This document shows positions 1-13,900 of a DNA stretch of 64,000 nt, piece by piece. The number at the start of each line of letters is the position of its first letter. Position 1 is the stretch's first letter. The translations under genes were made by a program, and so were the position numbers. The notes beneath the pieces were generated by a model that saw only the letters and a list, made by a program, of their open reading frames with translations, was not told the origin of the DNA and ran no database searches. Origin of the DNA: Puffinus mauretanicus (Eukaryota; Chordata; Aves; Procellariiformes; Procellariidae); contig JAJKFH010002656.1 in assembly GCA_023333565.1 (NCBI GenBank), positions 806,001-870,000 of the forward strand, read 5' to 3'.

Positions 1-713
1 GAGGGGTTACCTCATCAGCAAGCATCAGCCTAGGACATGAGGCAATGTATACCATACCTGCTTGAACAGCAGGGGGGGAGTTTCAACAGGCAGAATGCAG
101 TAACTATTTGGATTTTTAGCTGAAATTTGCTCATTGTGTAGAATGAAAAGAAGAATCCTCACCACAATGCACAGTGAGGATTCATTAAACTGTTAAGAAA
201 GAAGCTTATACTAAGAGCCCTGCTTAGTTAGCAGTTATTCATTACTGAAAGAGCTAGCTCTAAGTATGCCAGCAATGATGGTTAATCCCTTCTTTCCCTC
301 AGTTTTTCCTGCAGAAAGTGCCACAGGAATTCTTCACAACTGCTGGTTTTCAAAATCTCAGTTCTAGGGCTCAAGACAGCCCAGAAGAACAACAGCTTCT
401 CATATCTCCAGATGTACCAGCCTTCCCCTAAGTGCTGACTGAGGCTGACAAGTTCATCGCATAAAGCAAGGCTGCTGGGGGCAAATACAACTTGGTCTGC
501 ACAAAATGACCTTGTGCAGCATCAGGTCCAACGCAGGTGCCTACAATTCAAACTGTCACATCCTCCTCCGCCATTACTGTCTACAAGAATGACGGCGAAC
601 TTGGTTCGTTAAGCCCTAAAAATGGCAGGCAAAGGGGAGGCTTTCTTGCTGTCTTCAATGACTAGGAGGATGTAGCCAGTCTCTTAGTGGTCCACATAGT
701 GGTAGATAGAGGG
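1..713. other. Non-coding, nothing recognised
   Basis: No open frame of note, no repeat I recognise and no splice-bounded candidate exon. Composition is ordinary mixed sequence. It leads directly into the CR1 fragment that follows. Confidence 0.6.
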
Positions 714-945
714 GCAAGACACGAACTTCAACGCAGGAGACTGCACTTACATTCCAGGAAAAAGCTTTTCAATGTGAGTGGAGTCAGACACTGGAGCAGG
801 CTGCCCAGAGAAACTGTGGGTTCTCCGTCCTTGGAGATATTCAAAGCCCAGCTGAACATGGTCCTTGGCGACCTGATGCAGCTGACCCTGCTTTGAGCAG
901 GGGCTGGGCTGCATGACCTCCAGAGCTTCAACTACATTATCCTTA
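714..945 (+). mobile_element. CR1 LINE, 3'-truncated copy (end of ORF2 and start of 3' UTR)
   Basis: The forward strand carries the C-terminal end of a CR1 ORF2. The frame from 687 to 896 contains the segments RHWSRLPRE and PSLEIFKAQL, which match the usual end of avian CR1 ORF2 (RHWNRLPRE and PSLEVFKARL in many copies). After it comes CR1-like 3' UTR text with the CTGCTTTGAGCAGGGGCTGG motif and a GACCTCCAGAG motif. The usual 8-bp terminal repeats of the ATTCTATG type are absent, so the very end is eroded or lost. CR1 elements are normally 5'-truncated in birds, and only the last roughly 230 bases remain here. This is the strongest family assignment in the window and the main reason for calling the source avian. 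It is a dead fragment. Confidence 0.9.
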
Positions 946-952
946 TTCCACA

Positions 953-2141
953 ATGCCGGTTTTAGGAGAAGTACCTACATAGCTCAGGGGATTTCTTCTC
1001 CCCTCCTGCTGTTTAGCCCTGGAATACAGCAGAATAGAAGAGCACTGGAAGGTGAGAAACAGGCACTCTCATTACTGATATTCAATTAATTATTTCAGTT
1101 GTGAATACTGAAGGCACAAGGGTATCTGTTCTTCTGCTATATCTGTGCTGCCCAGGTGCGGGTACCTTCAGCCATTACAGTGGATCCTGATATGTGGCTA
1201 GGGCTTACAAGCACTTCCACAACAAGCACCAGCTTGAAGGACGTTAGTCAGGTGCTTTTTACTAGCATGGAATGCACTTCAACATATGCTGTCAAACACA
1301 CACATTCAAGAAAAAAAACAATTAAAGTACATTAAAAGGCAGAAAACAGGGAAGCGAATCCTATCCTCCTTGTGACCAGACATTAAACCAACAAGGTTTG
1401 TATTCTGCAAGCTGGAATGATTTCCCAGCGAGCCTGTTGGCCACAAACTTCTGAGAACGCACAAGAGAGGTCGCTACTTTAATGTAACTTGCTAATGCCA
1501 TGCATTAAATTATTCTTGTTCTTACCGTCTGTTCCATCTAAGGGCTGCTTTAAGGCAATTACTAGCAACTTGTTATTGCATTCCATTATACAATTCAACT
1601 CAAAAAAATGCAATAAACTAATTCTTTCCTGTAACACATTCAGTCTACCCATTCTCCTGGCTACTCCACTTACCCAGCTAAAATACAATATCAGAAACAT
1701 CAGCGTTTTCTCCACAGTGTTAGGCATCAGATACCCAAGATGCATACATAAGTGCTTGAAATGCCACAAAGAGATTATCCTTGATAAATTGGTATTTTGA
1801 GCAAACATTTCAGAAATAAAATAATTCGTATCATTTAAGTCCTCCAGAATATTTAATTCACCGTGTCATTCCAATTCTCCCTTCTCTCATTCATCTGACT
1901 GCTCAAATGCTGCTCTCAGACATGTGCCTCCCTTACCTTTCTGTGGGACTAGAAAACTAGTTTTGCATAGTGAATCATTATTTATTTCCATGGATGTCTC
2001 TGGGTTCCTTTGACAGCTTTATCTTACTGATGAGGATAAATGTTCTTTCAAAAGCTACTGCCAGACTGCCCTCATTCTCAGATGCCAAAGGATGCGGTCG
2101 GCAGAATCTGTCAAAAATAACTCACATGGTCTGAGGGATCT
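953..2141. other. Non-coding, nothing recognised
   Basis: Mixed, slightly AT-rich DNA. Two overlapping frames on opposite strands near 1479-1808 (about 100 codons each) mirror one another and show no family signature, so I treat them as chance. Confidence 0.55.
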
Positions 2142-2179
2142 GAAAATTACAATTGATAGTTTTGAAAATACAATTGATA
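2142..2179. repeat. Short tandem duplication, 22-bp period
   Basis: GAAAATTACAATTGATA at 2142-2158 is followed by GAAAATACAATTGATA at 2164-2179, with a single-base deletion in the second unit. It is a two-copy direct repeat, probably a local slippage or duplication event. Confidence 0.6.
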
Positions 2180-3924
2180 CACAGTAGCTCTGGGTAGGTC
2201 CACTTTACCACTAGTACCCAATCTCTTCTTGCCTTTTCATTTCTCCTGGTCGCCATGGGAATTATTCATTTGAAAAACAAATTAGAAAGAAACAGTGATA
2301 CGACTTCAGTATTTCTGAAAATGAGATTGCTTTTTTCTCTTAAGATTCTGCAGGTACTCATGTCTAGAAACTTTTTGAAGCATAAAGGAAACAAACGAAA
2401 GGAAGTTAATTTAAACTTAAACCAGAATCCTGTAATGGTTTGGGGCTTCTATAGTGACTTCTTTGGCTGGCATCCAAATCTGACTCTGGAAGCTAATGTT
2501 CATTTTTCAAAGCTAAGTGCAGGACGTACTAGCTGAGAAGAATTAGTGGAGGCAACTAGATTGACCCCACAAGTGCCCACAGGTACAGCGTGCATCCCCT
2601 GAGCCAGTGAGGGCACATGCAGCAGGAGGCCGGCTCTTCTCCCCTTCCCCCCACCTACCCCCTGGAGAGGCAGTGGTCGCCTCCAGGAGGCCCCATCCCC
2701 AGACCAACCCTCTCCTCCCCATCAGCAGCTGCGCCAGTTAATTCACACATTCCCGCTGCCAGAGAAGGGGTGTCGGGAAGCTTTCAGAGCAGCACCTTGG
2801 CTTCAGACTTGCCTTCTCTGGGCTCCCAACAGCACACAAGGGAGCGGGGGAGCTAACTGCTTCCAGACAACGATGACAGCATCATGTTTTAACTTCAAAA
2901 GGGCTCTTACAGAAAGGAAGATTGTTCTTCTCAACCCGGGCTACTACAAGTATCTGAGAGAAATAGCACAGCTTGATAGTGAGCTCCCCAGAAAGCAGTT
3001 CCTTCACCGATGCTCCAGACCTGAAGCGTATTGACCTTCATGGTTTAGTGTCAGGCACGAGCTGGTGGTGGTCAAGGAACGCAATGGTAGGCAGCGTACT
3101 GCACTTGGCCGTGCTGCCCAGGGGAGCACCGTCCAGTAAAAACGTAAGCCAATTTATTTAAAATTTTTACATCCATAAAAGGAGGATGGCACTTTGGGTC
3201 AGAGTTTATATGGATCAGTACGAGCTGTTTAGCTCTTACCAGCCACCAAACCCTGTGCGTATGCTCGTGCACGCACACACACGATGCGGAGTAGCTAAGC
3301 CTTGCTACAACATTTTATCTTCACAAGTGAGATGATCAACTGTCTACGGCACTTGAGAATTATCCAGTGCCTCCTTTCCAGTGAAGATAAATACAATGCT
3401 CATATCAAACTTGAGCCATTGGGAACTGCTTTCTGACTGACAGCAGTACATTTAGCTTGTGCAGTACATTTACACTGTCTCACCGACCTTTTTTTAAAGG
3501 AATTAAACAAAACAATTCAAAATACCTTTTCTTAGGCTTTTTACAAGAACTGCCCCATTATACTAGATGGTATCCATTATACACTTGGTATCCTTTCTTT
3601 GACAGTGCTGAGCAATGGGTGCTTAAAGACTGCAAGAAGCAAGACAAATACAGAGGATGCCTTCACCCAGCTTCCCGCAATCAGCCAGTGGCTCAGGCAC
3701 CCTTGGGCCTGAAAAAGGCATCCAGACACGGTCCTCCCTTCCGAGAATTTGCCCAACTTCTCTTGTGATCCGATTTAGACTTTCACCCATTATTGCAGCC
3801 TATGGTGAAGTTTCACAGCTTCGTTACCTGCCCTGCTTCTCTCGTTTTTACTGACTGCCTAGGATTCCTGCAGTTTCTACATTTGCCTCTTGCACCCATT
3901 TATGATTTTAGCACAGCTGTCACA
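2180..3924. other. Non-coding with a small C-rich patch
   Basis: From about 2590 to 2850 the DNA is GC-rich with long C runs and gives a 79-codon proline- and serine-rich frame (2617-2856). Its composition explains the open frame, and no domain is visible. The rest is ordinary non-coding sequence with a few CA dinucleotide steps near 3268-3281. Confidence 0.5.
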
Positions 3925-4030
3925 CCTCTTCAGGTTACTCTTACCCAGGCTAAAGAGGGCTCAGCTATTGGCAGTATTCCATCACTGGAAATCTTCAGGC
4001 AGCAGTATTTGTGCCTCCAAGGCCCCCATC
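3925..4030 (+). mobile_element. Possible decayed CR1 fragment
   Basis: The frame here reads PSLEIFRQQY near 3980-4010, which resembles the PSLEIFKAQL end of CR1 ORF2 seen in the good copy near 830. The surrounding bases resemble CR1 only loosely and no 3' UTR is seen after it. It may be an old CR1 relic or a coincidence over a short stretch. Confidence 0.35.
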
Positions 4031-6989
4031 TTACATTTTAACTGTGATTTTGCTATATATTTGTACAAAGAGTAAAAGTGTTCATGTGAACACTTGTGAG
4101 CTGCTGCTTGCAACGTGCCTGCAGTTTTGGCACAACTGGGTGGTGCTTCCAAACTGAAGATGAAAACTTCCTGTATTTAAAATTTACAGCCTTTGCTGAG
4201 GTTCCTCTCAAATGGAGTAGTATGCTACCTGCAGTGATGTACAGAATACACAGCCTTCTCTCATACCCAACAAGCAGAAACACCAAAGCAATCAAAGACC
4301 TAAATTAAGAAGCTATTCCTCTTCTTACATGGCCAGGAGCGCTCTAAAGCGTGTTTTAGATAAGGCCAGCATTCCTGAACCACACATTGCCCTGCTCAGG
4401 CTGGTCTCTAGCTGCTCCAAGACTCAGCAGCCCCACAGCAGCTAAGGCACACACTAGGGCAGTCCTGTGCTGCCTGAACCTGCAGGTGGCCAAAATGGCC
4501 AGTTCATCCAGCAATGTCTGCCTGTGTCACTATTAAGAAGGGACCAGCCAAGATCCAAGCCAGTTCCAGGCTTGGTTCCTCTGAAGTGTTGCCCAAGTCT
4601 CAGGTCTGACTGGATGCTTCGTCCACCTCACTGCAGTGGGTCTAGCTAAGAGAGCGTAGACAGCACACACATATGCCTGTCTGCATTTCCCAAGGAATCT
4701 GTTAGAGAGATACTGAGCTGTCCTTGCAAATGAGCGATTACTGTTTGCTGCCGGTGATACCTTGAGACCTTTGTCTGCAGCAGGTTACTTGGCATGGCTG
4801 CAGCTTAAGAGGTATTTTTCAAGAGGCTGTTTTGGGATGCAGCCAGATCTTTACAAGGTCCTGTAATTTCAATAATGAAATTAAAACCAGAATTTAGCAC
4901 TTGCGGGACTGAAGGAAATAAAACATGTGGCTAAGTAATGCCTGCTCACATTTTTTTCTTTATGACATCTCTCAATCTGCTAAATAAAAATCACACAATT
5001 CTTCACGATCAAGAATGCAAATCATAAAAGCAGCTTCTTGATAAGGCAGCAAGCATAAGGCTTGGGAGGCTTAAAGAGATATGGCTAAAAAGAAAATATT
5101 ACTTGTTCTAGAAAAGTGTTCTGAACGGACTGCTCTCATCCTTGAATCTAGTTTTGGCTGTGCTTAGTGGATCAGGACTGGCGTATTTAAACAAGCTAGA
5201 ATCCATGGAAAAATTTTTAACGAAAATAGTAAAAATTAAAAAGCTGCTTAAATATTAGACAGAGAGAACATTTTGGTCCCAGACAGGACTAGGATCCTTT
5301 TGAGAGATCTGGGAATACACACTGCTTAGGACCTCACATCCATTGAAGGGAAAAAAAAAAAAAAAAAGGAGGGAAGCAGGCCGCCCCTGCCTTATGTACT
5401 TCTGAAAAATCTCCCCTTGAACTACATATAAATACATTCAGTGGAGACCACATCTTTAAAAGACAGCTTTTCATGCATGGGGTTTATATGGAGTGCAGAT
5501 ATTATATATGCCAATTCAGTTGCATGCACAGCCAAAGCCTTGAAAACCGAAGCTCATAGGAAATCAGAACACATCTGGCCCCAACTCGGGTTTGCCATCA
5601 ACCATAGTCCAAACATTAATGCAAAGAGTCAAAATTACTTCTTAATTCCAACTAATACAAATTTTAACTACCAATTTATAATCCCTCGTGTCCCTCCAAT
5701 GAAAAGGGGTGAGGAATGAAAACCAAATCTGCAGCAGACCCTTATGTAGAAAAAACTGGAAATGGCTGCTGTACAACACAAATGATATTACTAATGTGAT
5801 CTGGCAGTTTTACTTTGAGTCCCAGAGCTGCAGCTTAATCGTATCTTTGACACAGCTAAATTGCTAGGATACAATGGGACCTGTAGCTAATAACATTGCT
5901 TCAAAAATAAACAAACTCCTGTTTTTCTAAAGTGTTTATGAGGAACTCCCATATATTTTACATGAACTGCATCTGCTTAACCATCCTGTTCTGAGGCGAC
6001 ATCACAAGTAACTGGCCCATTTTGTGTCATTATGGTGGGAAGGGATCAGACGGTATTTTGCAATAGGCATTCTCGCTGCCGCTCTCAAATGCTCTCTCTT
6101 GGTTTACACTGACATTTAACACAGCAGCGACCGAGAGTGGGAAGATTTTTTCTTATTTTTAACAAGAGAAAACAAGATAGTGTAGTTAGCAAAATCACAA
6201 CTGATAGCGAGGACACAGGACAGGTAAAAAGAAGTAGGTTTAACCACTGTGCCTAGCTTCCAAACTGATGTGATGCCACAGAAACTCTTAACCTCAAACT
6301 TCATCGCTCAGTCCTGGAAAACACTGCATCCAAACATGGCCGGGCTCAGCAAGGTACCAGCTGGCGGACATCCCCCCTGGCACCACCAGAGCTGCAAACT
6401 ACCCCTTGTTTGAGAGCTCCCTAACCTTTTTCAGTTAAAACCACTTGGGCTTAGTAAATACCAAACGCTTACCTCAGTTAACTGAAGCCAGCTGATTTTT
6501 GACTGAAGTGGATAAAGGAGCACTCACGTGAGCAGTGCCAACACAGATTGGCAGGGGCACTCATCTCCTGCAAGGGTTAGTGAGAGCTGAGGGTTAAATT
6601 CTTTCTAACTCATTACAACTCTCTGACAATCCTACCCCTACCTTGAGCCGGCAATGCTGGCTCTGAACGTGGCTCAGAATTTCTTGCATTTGCAAAGGCT
6701 GGAGCTCGGAGAAATCATTCTGCTATCACATGGATTGGAAAATGTTTGGGAATGGGATATTTTGCATAAAGATGACATGAACCATAAGCCAACCCTCTTC
6801 CTCTTTACCATTCCCAAATTTATGCTAGAGACATCCAGAATTGTGTGTATGAAACATAAGATAGTATAAAAACAGCCTGCTTGGTCCATCTCAGTATACA
6901 GCACACCCATGGCATAAGAGAGGAGTGTTCTGAGTGTTTGGCTGTTTCTTCTGGAAATCTAAGCAGTTCCTTTCCAGGCCTTTACTGAT
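4031..6989. other. Non-coding; one A17 tract
   Basis: Apart from a run of 17 A at 5351-5367, I see only mixed AT-leaning DNA. The A tract has no recognisable retroposed sequence before it on the forward strand, so I do not call a retrocopy. Short frames here have no recognisable domains. Confidence 0.5.
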
Positions 6990-7130
6990 ACTTTACTCTT
7001 ACAACAACCTTGCCTCCACCACTAAGGCTATGCAACGTACCCGAAGTTGCAAGCGCTATTTTAACCATTTTCTAGATGGGTACAGCGAAGTCTCACTTCA
7101 TCTTACTCACTCCTGGGTGGCGCACAGATA
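6990..7130 (-). mobile_element. MIR-like SINE fragment, antisense
   Basis: The order of blocks follows the reverse complement of a MIR/CORE-SINE: an ACAACAACCTTGCC block, then GCTATTTTAACCATTTT and TAGATGGGTACAGCGAAG, ending near CACAG. This corresponds to the familiar 'CAACAACCC ... CCCATTTTACAGATGGGGAAACTGAGG' order. Divergence is high and the ends are not sharp. Confidence 0.45.
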
Positions 7131-7359
7131 AAAGGACCTTTTCTAACCACCCACCCTGCAAAACCATGCTAGACACTGAGGATGAACTCTTGGCACTAAT
7201 GACATCAAACCAGTCCCACAACTAACTTAGGTGGGATCAGGGTTTTCCCTTAAGTTTGATCAGTTTGTTTCTTTCTCAAATTACGAGCTGTACTAAAAGA
7301 CTTACTATGTCAAACTGGTATTTCGGTTGCATCTATTATTGTGGCAATTCTTCTTAATT

Positions 7360-7640
7360 TCAGGTGATACTTCTTTTCTATTTGTGAATTTTTAATTAAA
7401 AATACTTTTTCTTTATTAAAGGGAGTCAATCTGATCCAATCAAGGTCGTATAAACGCAGAACCTCCTCCTCATTTTTAGTGCCTATTCAGACAGGCATCA
7501 GACTTCACATGTGCATCAAAAAGAGCTCATTTCAATGCATTTCAGACAACACAGGTACTTCACAATGGGTTTATGGTTGTGTTCTTTTCTTTATTAACCA
7601 TAGCACGTAAAGTAAAAGCACAAAGGCAGTTCTCAAAGAG
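7360..7640. promoter_or_regulatory. AT-rich segment with a 16-bp perfect palindrome; possible regulatory DNA
   Basis: ATTTTTAATTAAAAAT at 7388-7403 is a perfect palindrome around a TAATTA homeodomain-type core. The next 200 bases contain CAATCA, TTTATGG and TTAACCATAG motifs in low-complexity-free sequence. This is the look of a non-coding conserved element, but conservation cannot be judged from one sequence. Confidence 0.2.
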
Positions 7641-10600
7641 AGAAACCCCAGAATGCTTTGGGAAAAAATATCTAAACAACTATTCTGCTGTTCTCTAATG
7701 TGTTACTAAAGACACCATCATCCCTCATCCCTCCAGAAGTGTTCTTAATTAAATAAGAATCTATTAAAAAATACAGTGCCCCTCAGCGTAAACTCCCACC
7801 CCCACCCTTCTCTTTCAATTTTAAAAGTGATCTATCTTGCCTTCTCCCTGCCTAGGAGCTCATTAGAAACAGCCCCTTCTGCACATATGCATCACCTAAC
7901 ACAGATTTGGAGGGAGACAGACAGAAGAAAGGGAGAGAAAGAAATTAGAAAGTGAATGAAAATAGTAGGCCTGCGAGACAAGAAAGCAACTGCCGCCAAA
8001 GAACACCCGGTACTCGCAAGGGAACAATGAAGGCTGAGAGACGAATGCTGGTACCATGGGATTAAAACAGAAGCTGTTGCTTAACTTTGCAGCAGAGATG
8101 CAGTGTTGCTCTAACTAAATTCAATTACCAGCAATAACCAAGGCCAATCAGACAGATCTATCACATCACTTTCTCTGGGTGGCAAAAGGTTGCCATTAAA
8201 CACGCCTTTAACTTCAAATGGAAGTGCCAAGCTCAGCAGCGTTCCTGCCGCATGCCACTACCTGCCGATTGCTACGTAAAGCCCAAAGGATCATTCCCTG
8301 CCGCCCTCTTTTCTCAGCACCCACTTCCAAACATTGCCCAGCTCACCTGTTGTCTGAAAAGTCCAAACTGGCCAAACCAAAACAGAACAATGACCAGATC
8401 CCTCTCTGAGAGCTACAGAGGTGACAAAACCGGCAAACCAGGAGTGACCGATTTTTCCATCCATTTTCTGTAACAGAACTTTACTTGAGGAATTAACTCC
8501 TAACAGTTCATCTTAAAATCACTTTTCCATCCTGCAAGAACTTTTCCCACTTGAGCCAGATACCCCAAGGAGCAGTATGTCATTTGTTGACAGCAAGCGA
8601 TTCCAAACAAGAAGTTTCCTTTGAGCTTTACTCTATGGCAGGATAAATGATAAAGTAACGAGTATTTCCTCAACTTCTCTGACACCAGAAAGGATGAGGA
8701 TGAGGGAACAGGCATCACAGGAGCTCTGGGTTAGAGACAAATTCAAAATGCAGTAAATCTGCCTGCCTTAATGCTAGGAGGGGCTGAATTCACACCTAAC
8801 GTTCAGCCATTGCTTAAAATATCTGCAAAGAACAATTTGAAATCCAGACTTAACCAGGGCCTTTCACATAACTCCCCAGATACATCTGCCTAAAAGGTGG
8901 CTTTGTCCTCAAGATAGTCTCCACTTGTCCTGCACTGATCTCTGAACATAAACCTGCACGTCCTGATACTTGAGCTGTAAAATTACACAAGCCACACGCC
9001 TTTATTGCATTTTTTTTAAATAAAAAGTTGTTTCTGCTATGGATTTTAAGTAACTTCATACAGCTGCCTGGCACAGCTGCCTGGAAGTCCCTTCAGTACT
9101 GTGGTGGGAAGATCCTTCCGTCTCTGTCCCTTGGAAAGCTGTGCTAGAAGGGACTAGGAGAGGGAATCCAAAATGAAGCCCATAACTAAGCGTGACTGCA
9201 GGGTTATTTGTTTTGGAATGTTTTGCTACGTTTCCTCCTCCACACACGACGGATCTGTCCTTGACCTAAACTACGATGGAATTTGCTCCAACCCCAATTT
9301 TAATTAAATAAATACCAGGCATCCCTCTCCATGACTTTCCAGTGCTTTCAGAAGATGATGCAGTGTTTCATTCAGGGAGACTCCTAGGAATTTCTTTCCT
9401 TGTGTATGTAGAAAGGAAGGGATGCAGCCTGACAAAATGTCTTACTGATCTGAAAAAAAGAGTATCCAGAAAAGATTTTGTCTTCCCCCCCAAAAAATAA
9501 ATTAAGATCGGTTCACCTTGTCCTTTTTTCTGAAGTTGCAGAGTCACCCCCTTGCTGAAACTCCAAGGCATTTTCATCTGATGGTTTTTTTCCAGCACGC
9601 TCTCCTGTGAGAGTTTTGTTCTTTATGACCGCTAAGCTCACACGTGTGAGAAAGGACACATAGCGAAAGCTGTAAACCAGACTGAGGTAACTGCAGTCAC
9701 ACTGAGTAGCAAGCTTGATTAGATTTTTAATAATGCCAACATATTAAGCAGAACTGTGACAAGAACATCAGACTTGAAGAAGCCAAGGAGGTAGCTACAG
9801 TTTTAGTAAATCCTTTGCCGATCTGGGAAGTGGGAGGGTGAGAGAGCACTGATCTCAGCATGTAAAACTGAGGCAGTAGCTTAGAAATTAGAGCTGGTAT
9901 GTTACTGCACTGGTGCTGGGAAACCACATGGAAAGACATGGCTTCATATTCTAAGATTTAAGTAGTCAGCTCTTGGTTTCTAATGTCTCTTCCTGAACAG
10001 TATTTCAAAAAATAGTAGTGAAAAAATTTTTTTTAAATCTCAGATAATTTTAGGAAGCAACCCCAAACTCTGCATTTAGACCTATAGGGTCTAAGACTAT
10101 AGAATACTCTCAGTTTTGCCACGCACAGTTGTTTCAACATGGAGGTTATACACCAGAAGCTTACTTTCAGTCTTTTAGCCTCTGCCAGGCTGCACTCAGG
10201 CCACGGCGTTACTGGCAGCTGTCTGCTTATAAACCATCTTGGCAGATGCTGTGCCCGAGTGCCTGGCTCAGCTGGGCATCTAAGGGAAGGGACCACCTTG
10301 TTCATGCTGCAGTGGCACTCCAGGTGCCCTCCCTATTGCCTCTCCCTGACTCTACCTCCTCCCCATGTGGACTCCCTGGCTTCCTGGCACCTGGACGTAC
10401 CATCACATAATACCTTGCCTTGTGCTTTTGCTTGGTCTCTGACCTGCAGATCTCACCTGGATCGGGGGAATGGTGCACCTTTTGATTTCTCCAGTTCTTG
10501 ATCTTGGCCCACACTGACTGCTTGCTTTTTGTCCTGTTCGGGGCTCAAATGGCTCTAAGTGAAGCAAACTTATTTGTGATTAACTAATGCAACCCTACGC

Positions 10601-10886
10601 CAAGCAGCTACAAAGCAAGGCTCCTTGCAAAAGAAAAACTGTAGGATCAGAAGCTCTGTCAGTAAAGCAGAATATTTTGTTTAGCCCTTAGTAATGAAGA
10701 AGCGTGAGGAAAAGGAAAGAAAGAATGTCAGAAAGTATTAAGAGTCATTAAAAGCAACTAATATGTACAATTTTGCCAATGCCCCCTTCCAGGCCACAAG
10801 AAAAATACCATTTTATTTTATCAGCAGCTTAAGATGAAGGAGACATCGCTTCCAATGATGAATCTTACCACTATCCTCCACAGGAA
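7641..10886. other. Non-coding, nothing recognised
   Basis: Several frames of 60 to 120 codons lie on both strands (for example near 10033-10514), but they overlap each other and show no domain. No repeat family is recognisable. Confidence 0.5.
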
Positions 10887-10909
10887 GAAAAAAGAAAAAA
10901 AAAAAAAAG
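10887..10909. repeat. A-rich tract
   Basis: A-rich simple sequence interrupted by single G bases, continuing as a short AGAAAAAG run. No retroposed body is recognisable upstream. Confidence 0.7.
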
Positions 10910-13900
10910 AGAAAAAGGCCTTCAAAGACAAGTTTTGCCCTTTAACATGCAGACCTGCATGTTACTGCATTGATGGAATTTTAACACTTGGGTATGAATT
11001 GCATCAGGACCTTCAGGTCTCAATGGATGCTCCAAGTACCAGAATCTGAGTAAGAAATGTTGTTCATACTGTCCTTCATGCATATAAACCTTGCCTTTCA
11101 TATGAAGAGAGACATGTAACAGTTATTTGAGTAATTGCAATCCAATTACTGCCCCAGGACAGAACTGCTCCTTCTCAGAAATACATCTGGGTATCTGCAT
11201 ATATTTCAGAATGAAGATAACAGAAAGCATCTTGTCCAGGTACAGAACAACCCTGCTTCTAGCCTACGTGGTTTGTTAATGAACATAAGCAGTGACATCT
11301 TCCCAGATATCCAAGGGGTGCACGGTGGTTACTGCTTGGAGTTGCAGGAAAGGAAAACACAATGGCAGTGCAGGGGCTACATGTACCCAGCCTCCCACTC
11401 AAAGCAAAGGAAGAACACTTAGCGCACACCCAGACAGTGCCTAAGTTGAATATTAACGTGCATGATAGTTACTGGAACCTTTACTATTTAAATTACTTGT
11501 TTTTATGTTATAGTGAAGGCCAACTGACAGAAATAAAACATTGCTTCTCTTGGTACTCTCTACTTAAATTGCAGCAGTAAATATTTTTAAGAGTAGTGTT
11601 GTCAAATCTCAAGTACAGGTTCATCCCTCCAGATTGTACATCATGCTAGCTTGTTATCTACCATTTCATTATGAGCTTCCATAAATAAACTGGGAGCTAC
11701 CTCTCTCCTGAGCTGGCTATTTCCAGAATTTGTTTCAGTAAAAATTCCTGCCCTTCTAATCTTCCCACACAAGAAACAACTTCTTTATTTCTGCTGAAAG
11801 CAAATGAACTCTATGTACCTGCCCTACCTGCCTGTGAGGATCTGCTCAGTAGCTTTAAAGATCCAACCTTCTTGCATTCCACAACTTTAAACAAAATGTA
11901 AAAGATTGTTTCTCACATACATAGAGAAACGCGAATCTTTCATAACCCGCCTTTCAAATAAACTCCTATTGCCTTTCTCCAAAAGAGAAATAAAAGTAAT
12001 GATAGATTGAAAACGCAAATTTCTAATTTCTTAATCAAAAGAGAATGAAACCAAACTGATTTCCAACCATGCCTGAGAAAGGGCGAAAGAGCAATAACTG
12101 AAAAACATGCTTTCCCTGATGTACTAAGGCTGTGACTACCTAAGACAATTTCCCTTTCAAAACTCTCCAGCCCTGTGAGTCACAAATGTCTTTGATAGTG
12201 GTTTGCTGACAGTCTCCCATATGCTGGTTGTCTCAAAAATGCGCACAGTGAAGGGCTAAACCTCAGCATTTTGCAACCCCCAAGTTTATCTAGCAACTAC
12301 ATTTGCTACAAAAAAAGCTGCTGTTTGCTGAAACGCATTTATAATCATTTCAGCTATTTCTAAGAGTGTATACAAGAACAGAATACCCTGGCATATACAG
12401 TAACTAAAAGTGAGGGACAGCTCTATTTTGTGGTTGTTACATGTGCTGCTGACAAAGGAGATGCTGTTTCGTAACTAAATATATAAAAGATTGATATTGG
12501 CCTTCATTTCTGTTTCCTGATTTAACTTTTGTTTCAGAACATTACTGCCTTGGCTTACACACTTTGTCTTCCAGTAAATCACAGCATGCACTTTCAGAGG
12601 GAGTCTCCAGCTTTTCCCAGGCACTCAAATAGTGATTAAAAAATCGTCCTGTATCATAAACTGCAGGTCTGAACCTGACCAGTAACACATACAGGCTGTA
12701 GAAAGAAGGAAGCTGAGGGTGAGAAAGGGAACTGTTGCACAGAGTGTAGATAAATTTATTGTCTATTTAGTCACTTTTTGTGGTTTGCACTGGCAGAAGA
12801 GACTGTAACTGAAATTATTATAGGTTTTGAGGATGCAGGACTCCATAAACGTGCAAATGTCCGAGCAGTGGCACAAACTGAAATCGCATGGCAGGGACTG
12901 ACTGGTTTGTGAGGTTTGCCATTCGATGTTGCCTTGCTCACGGCACAAGGGTACAGAACGGCACAGATGCTAACCTGGCAGTGCTGCAGAACAGTTCAGC
13001 CCTGTATACCTCTGCTTCAGCGACAGAAGACAAAAATAGATCCAAGTTTTACAACTTGCAAACCCAGGTCCTCATTCTTTTCCTCCAAACCTCTTCCTAC
13101 ACCTTTAGATCTTTCTAAGATGTTTACCCATCTCCCCCACCCCCAAGACGTTGCCTGCAGCATAGCAGTGCATGAATTTGCCTGGCAACCTGACATAAAT
13201 ATCCAACCAACCAGCAAATAAAGCCTGGCACGCTCTTAGCTACAATGTTTCTGTGCACAGCCTTACAACAAATCAGAGCTGTCCACCAGGCAAGGAATTA
13301 ACTCATTTTGTTTAGCTCGATTTATAATCTAAAGTTTGAGGGGAGAGGTGGACATTTGCCTGCCTTTATTTTACTTTGCTGTATGGAATGTTCAGAGCTC
13401 TGCTATAGACCTCTCTCTCCATCTTTGTTCAGAAAATACAAAGCACCGTATCTTCTCTACTCATTTTTAAACTGGTTAGGTAAATAACTCTACCAGGATG
13501 AAGTGAGATAAAGTGCAAGGCAAGGCGGGGTGTGAATGAGTGGAGATGCACTGGAAAACATACAAAAATTAACTATGTTTGACTGACTCAGTCTGGGATC
13601 CTGCACCCCGGCTCTCTCCATCGACACCGACCGCAAGACCCGAGCTGTGCCCGGTGCTGAGGGCACCCCCCAAGGAATGGGGCAGAGCTCTGGTGCTGGG
13701 TGGGATCATTTCAGAAGCAGCACATCACCAGAGGGATTGGTGTGGGGCAGGAATCATCCGTGCAAAACATCACGGATAACCTTCTTCAAGATTTCGGCTA
13801 ACGCCAGTCTTTGCAGAGCCCTGAGCTGCCCCAGGGGGAGAGAGGACTACCTGCCCTGAGTGGCTCCTTGCGTCTGAGCTAGCAGCCGGTGGCCTTTCAC

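Noticed and set aside
5351..5367. A17 tract considered as the tail of a processed pseudogene
   Set aside because: The preceding sequence does not resemble any transcript I know and no target-site duplication is visible.
10129..10514. Overlapping frames of 93, 120 and 70 codons
   Set aside because: They lie in different phases and on both strands over the same bases, which is typical of stop-poor sequence without coding function.
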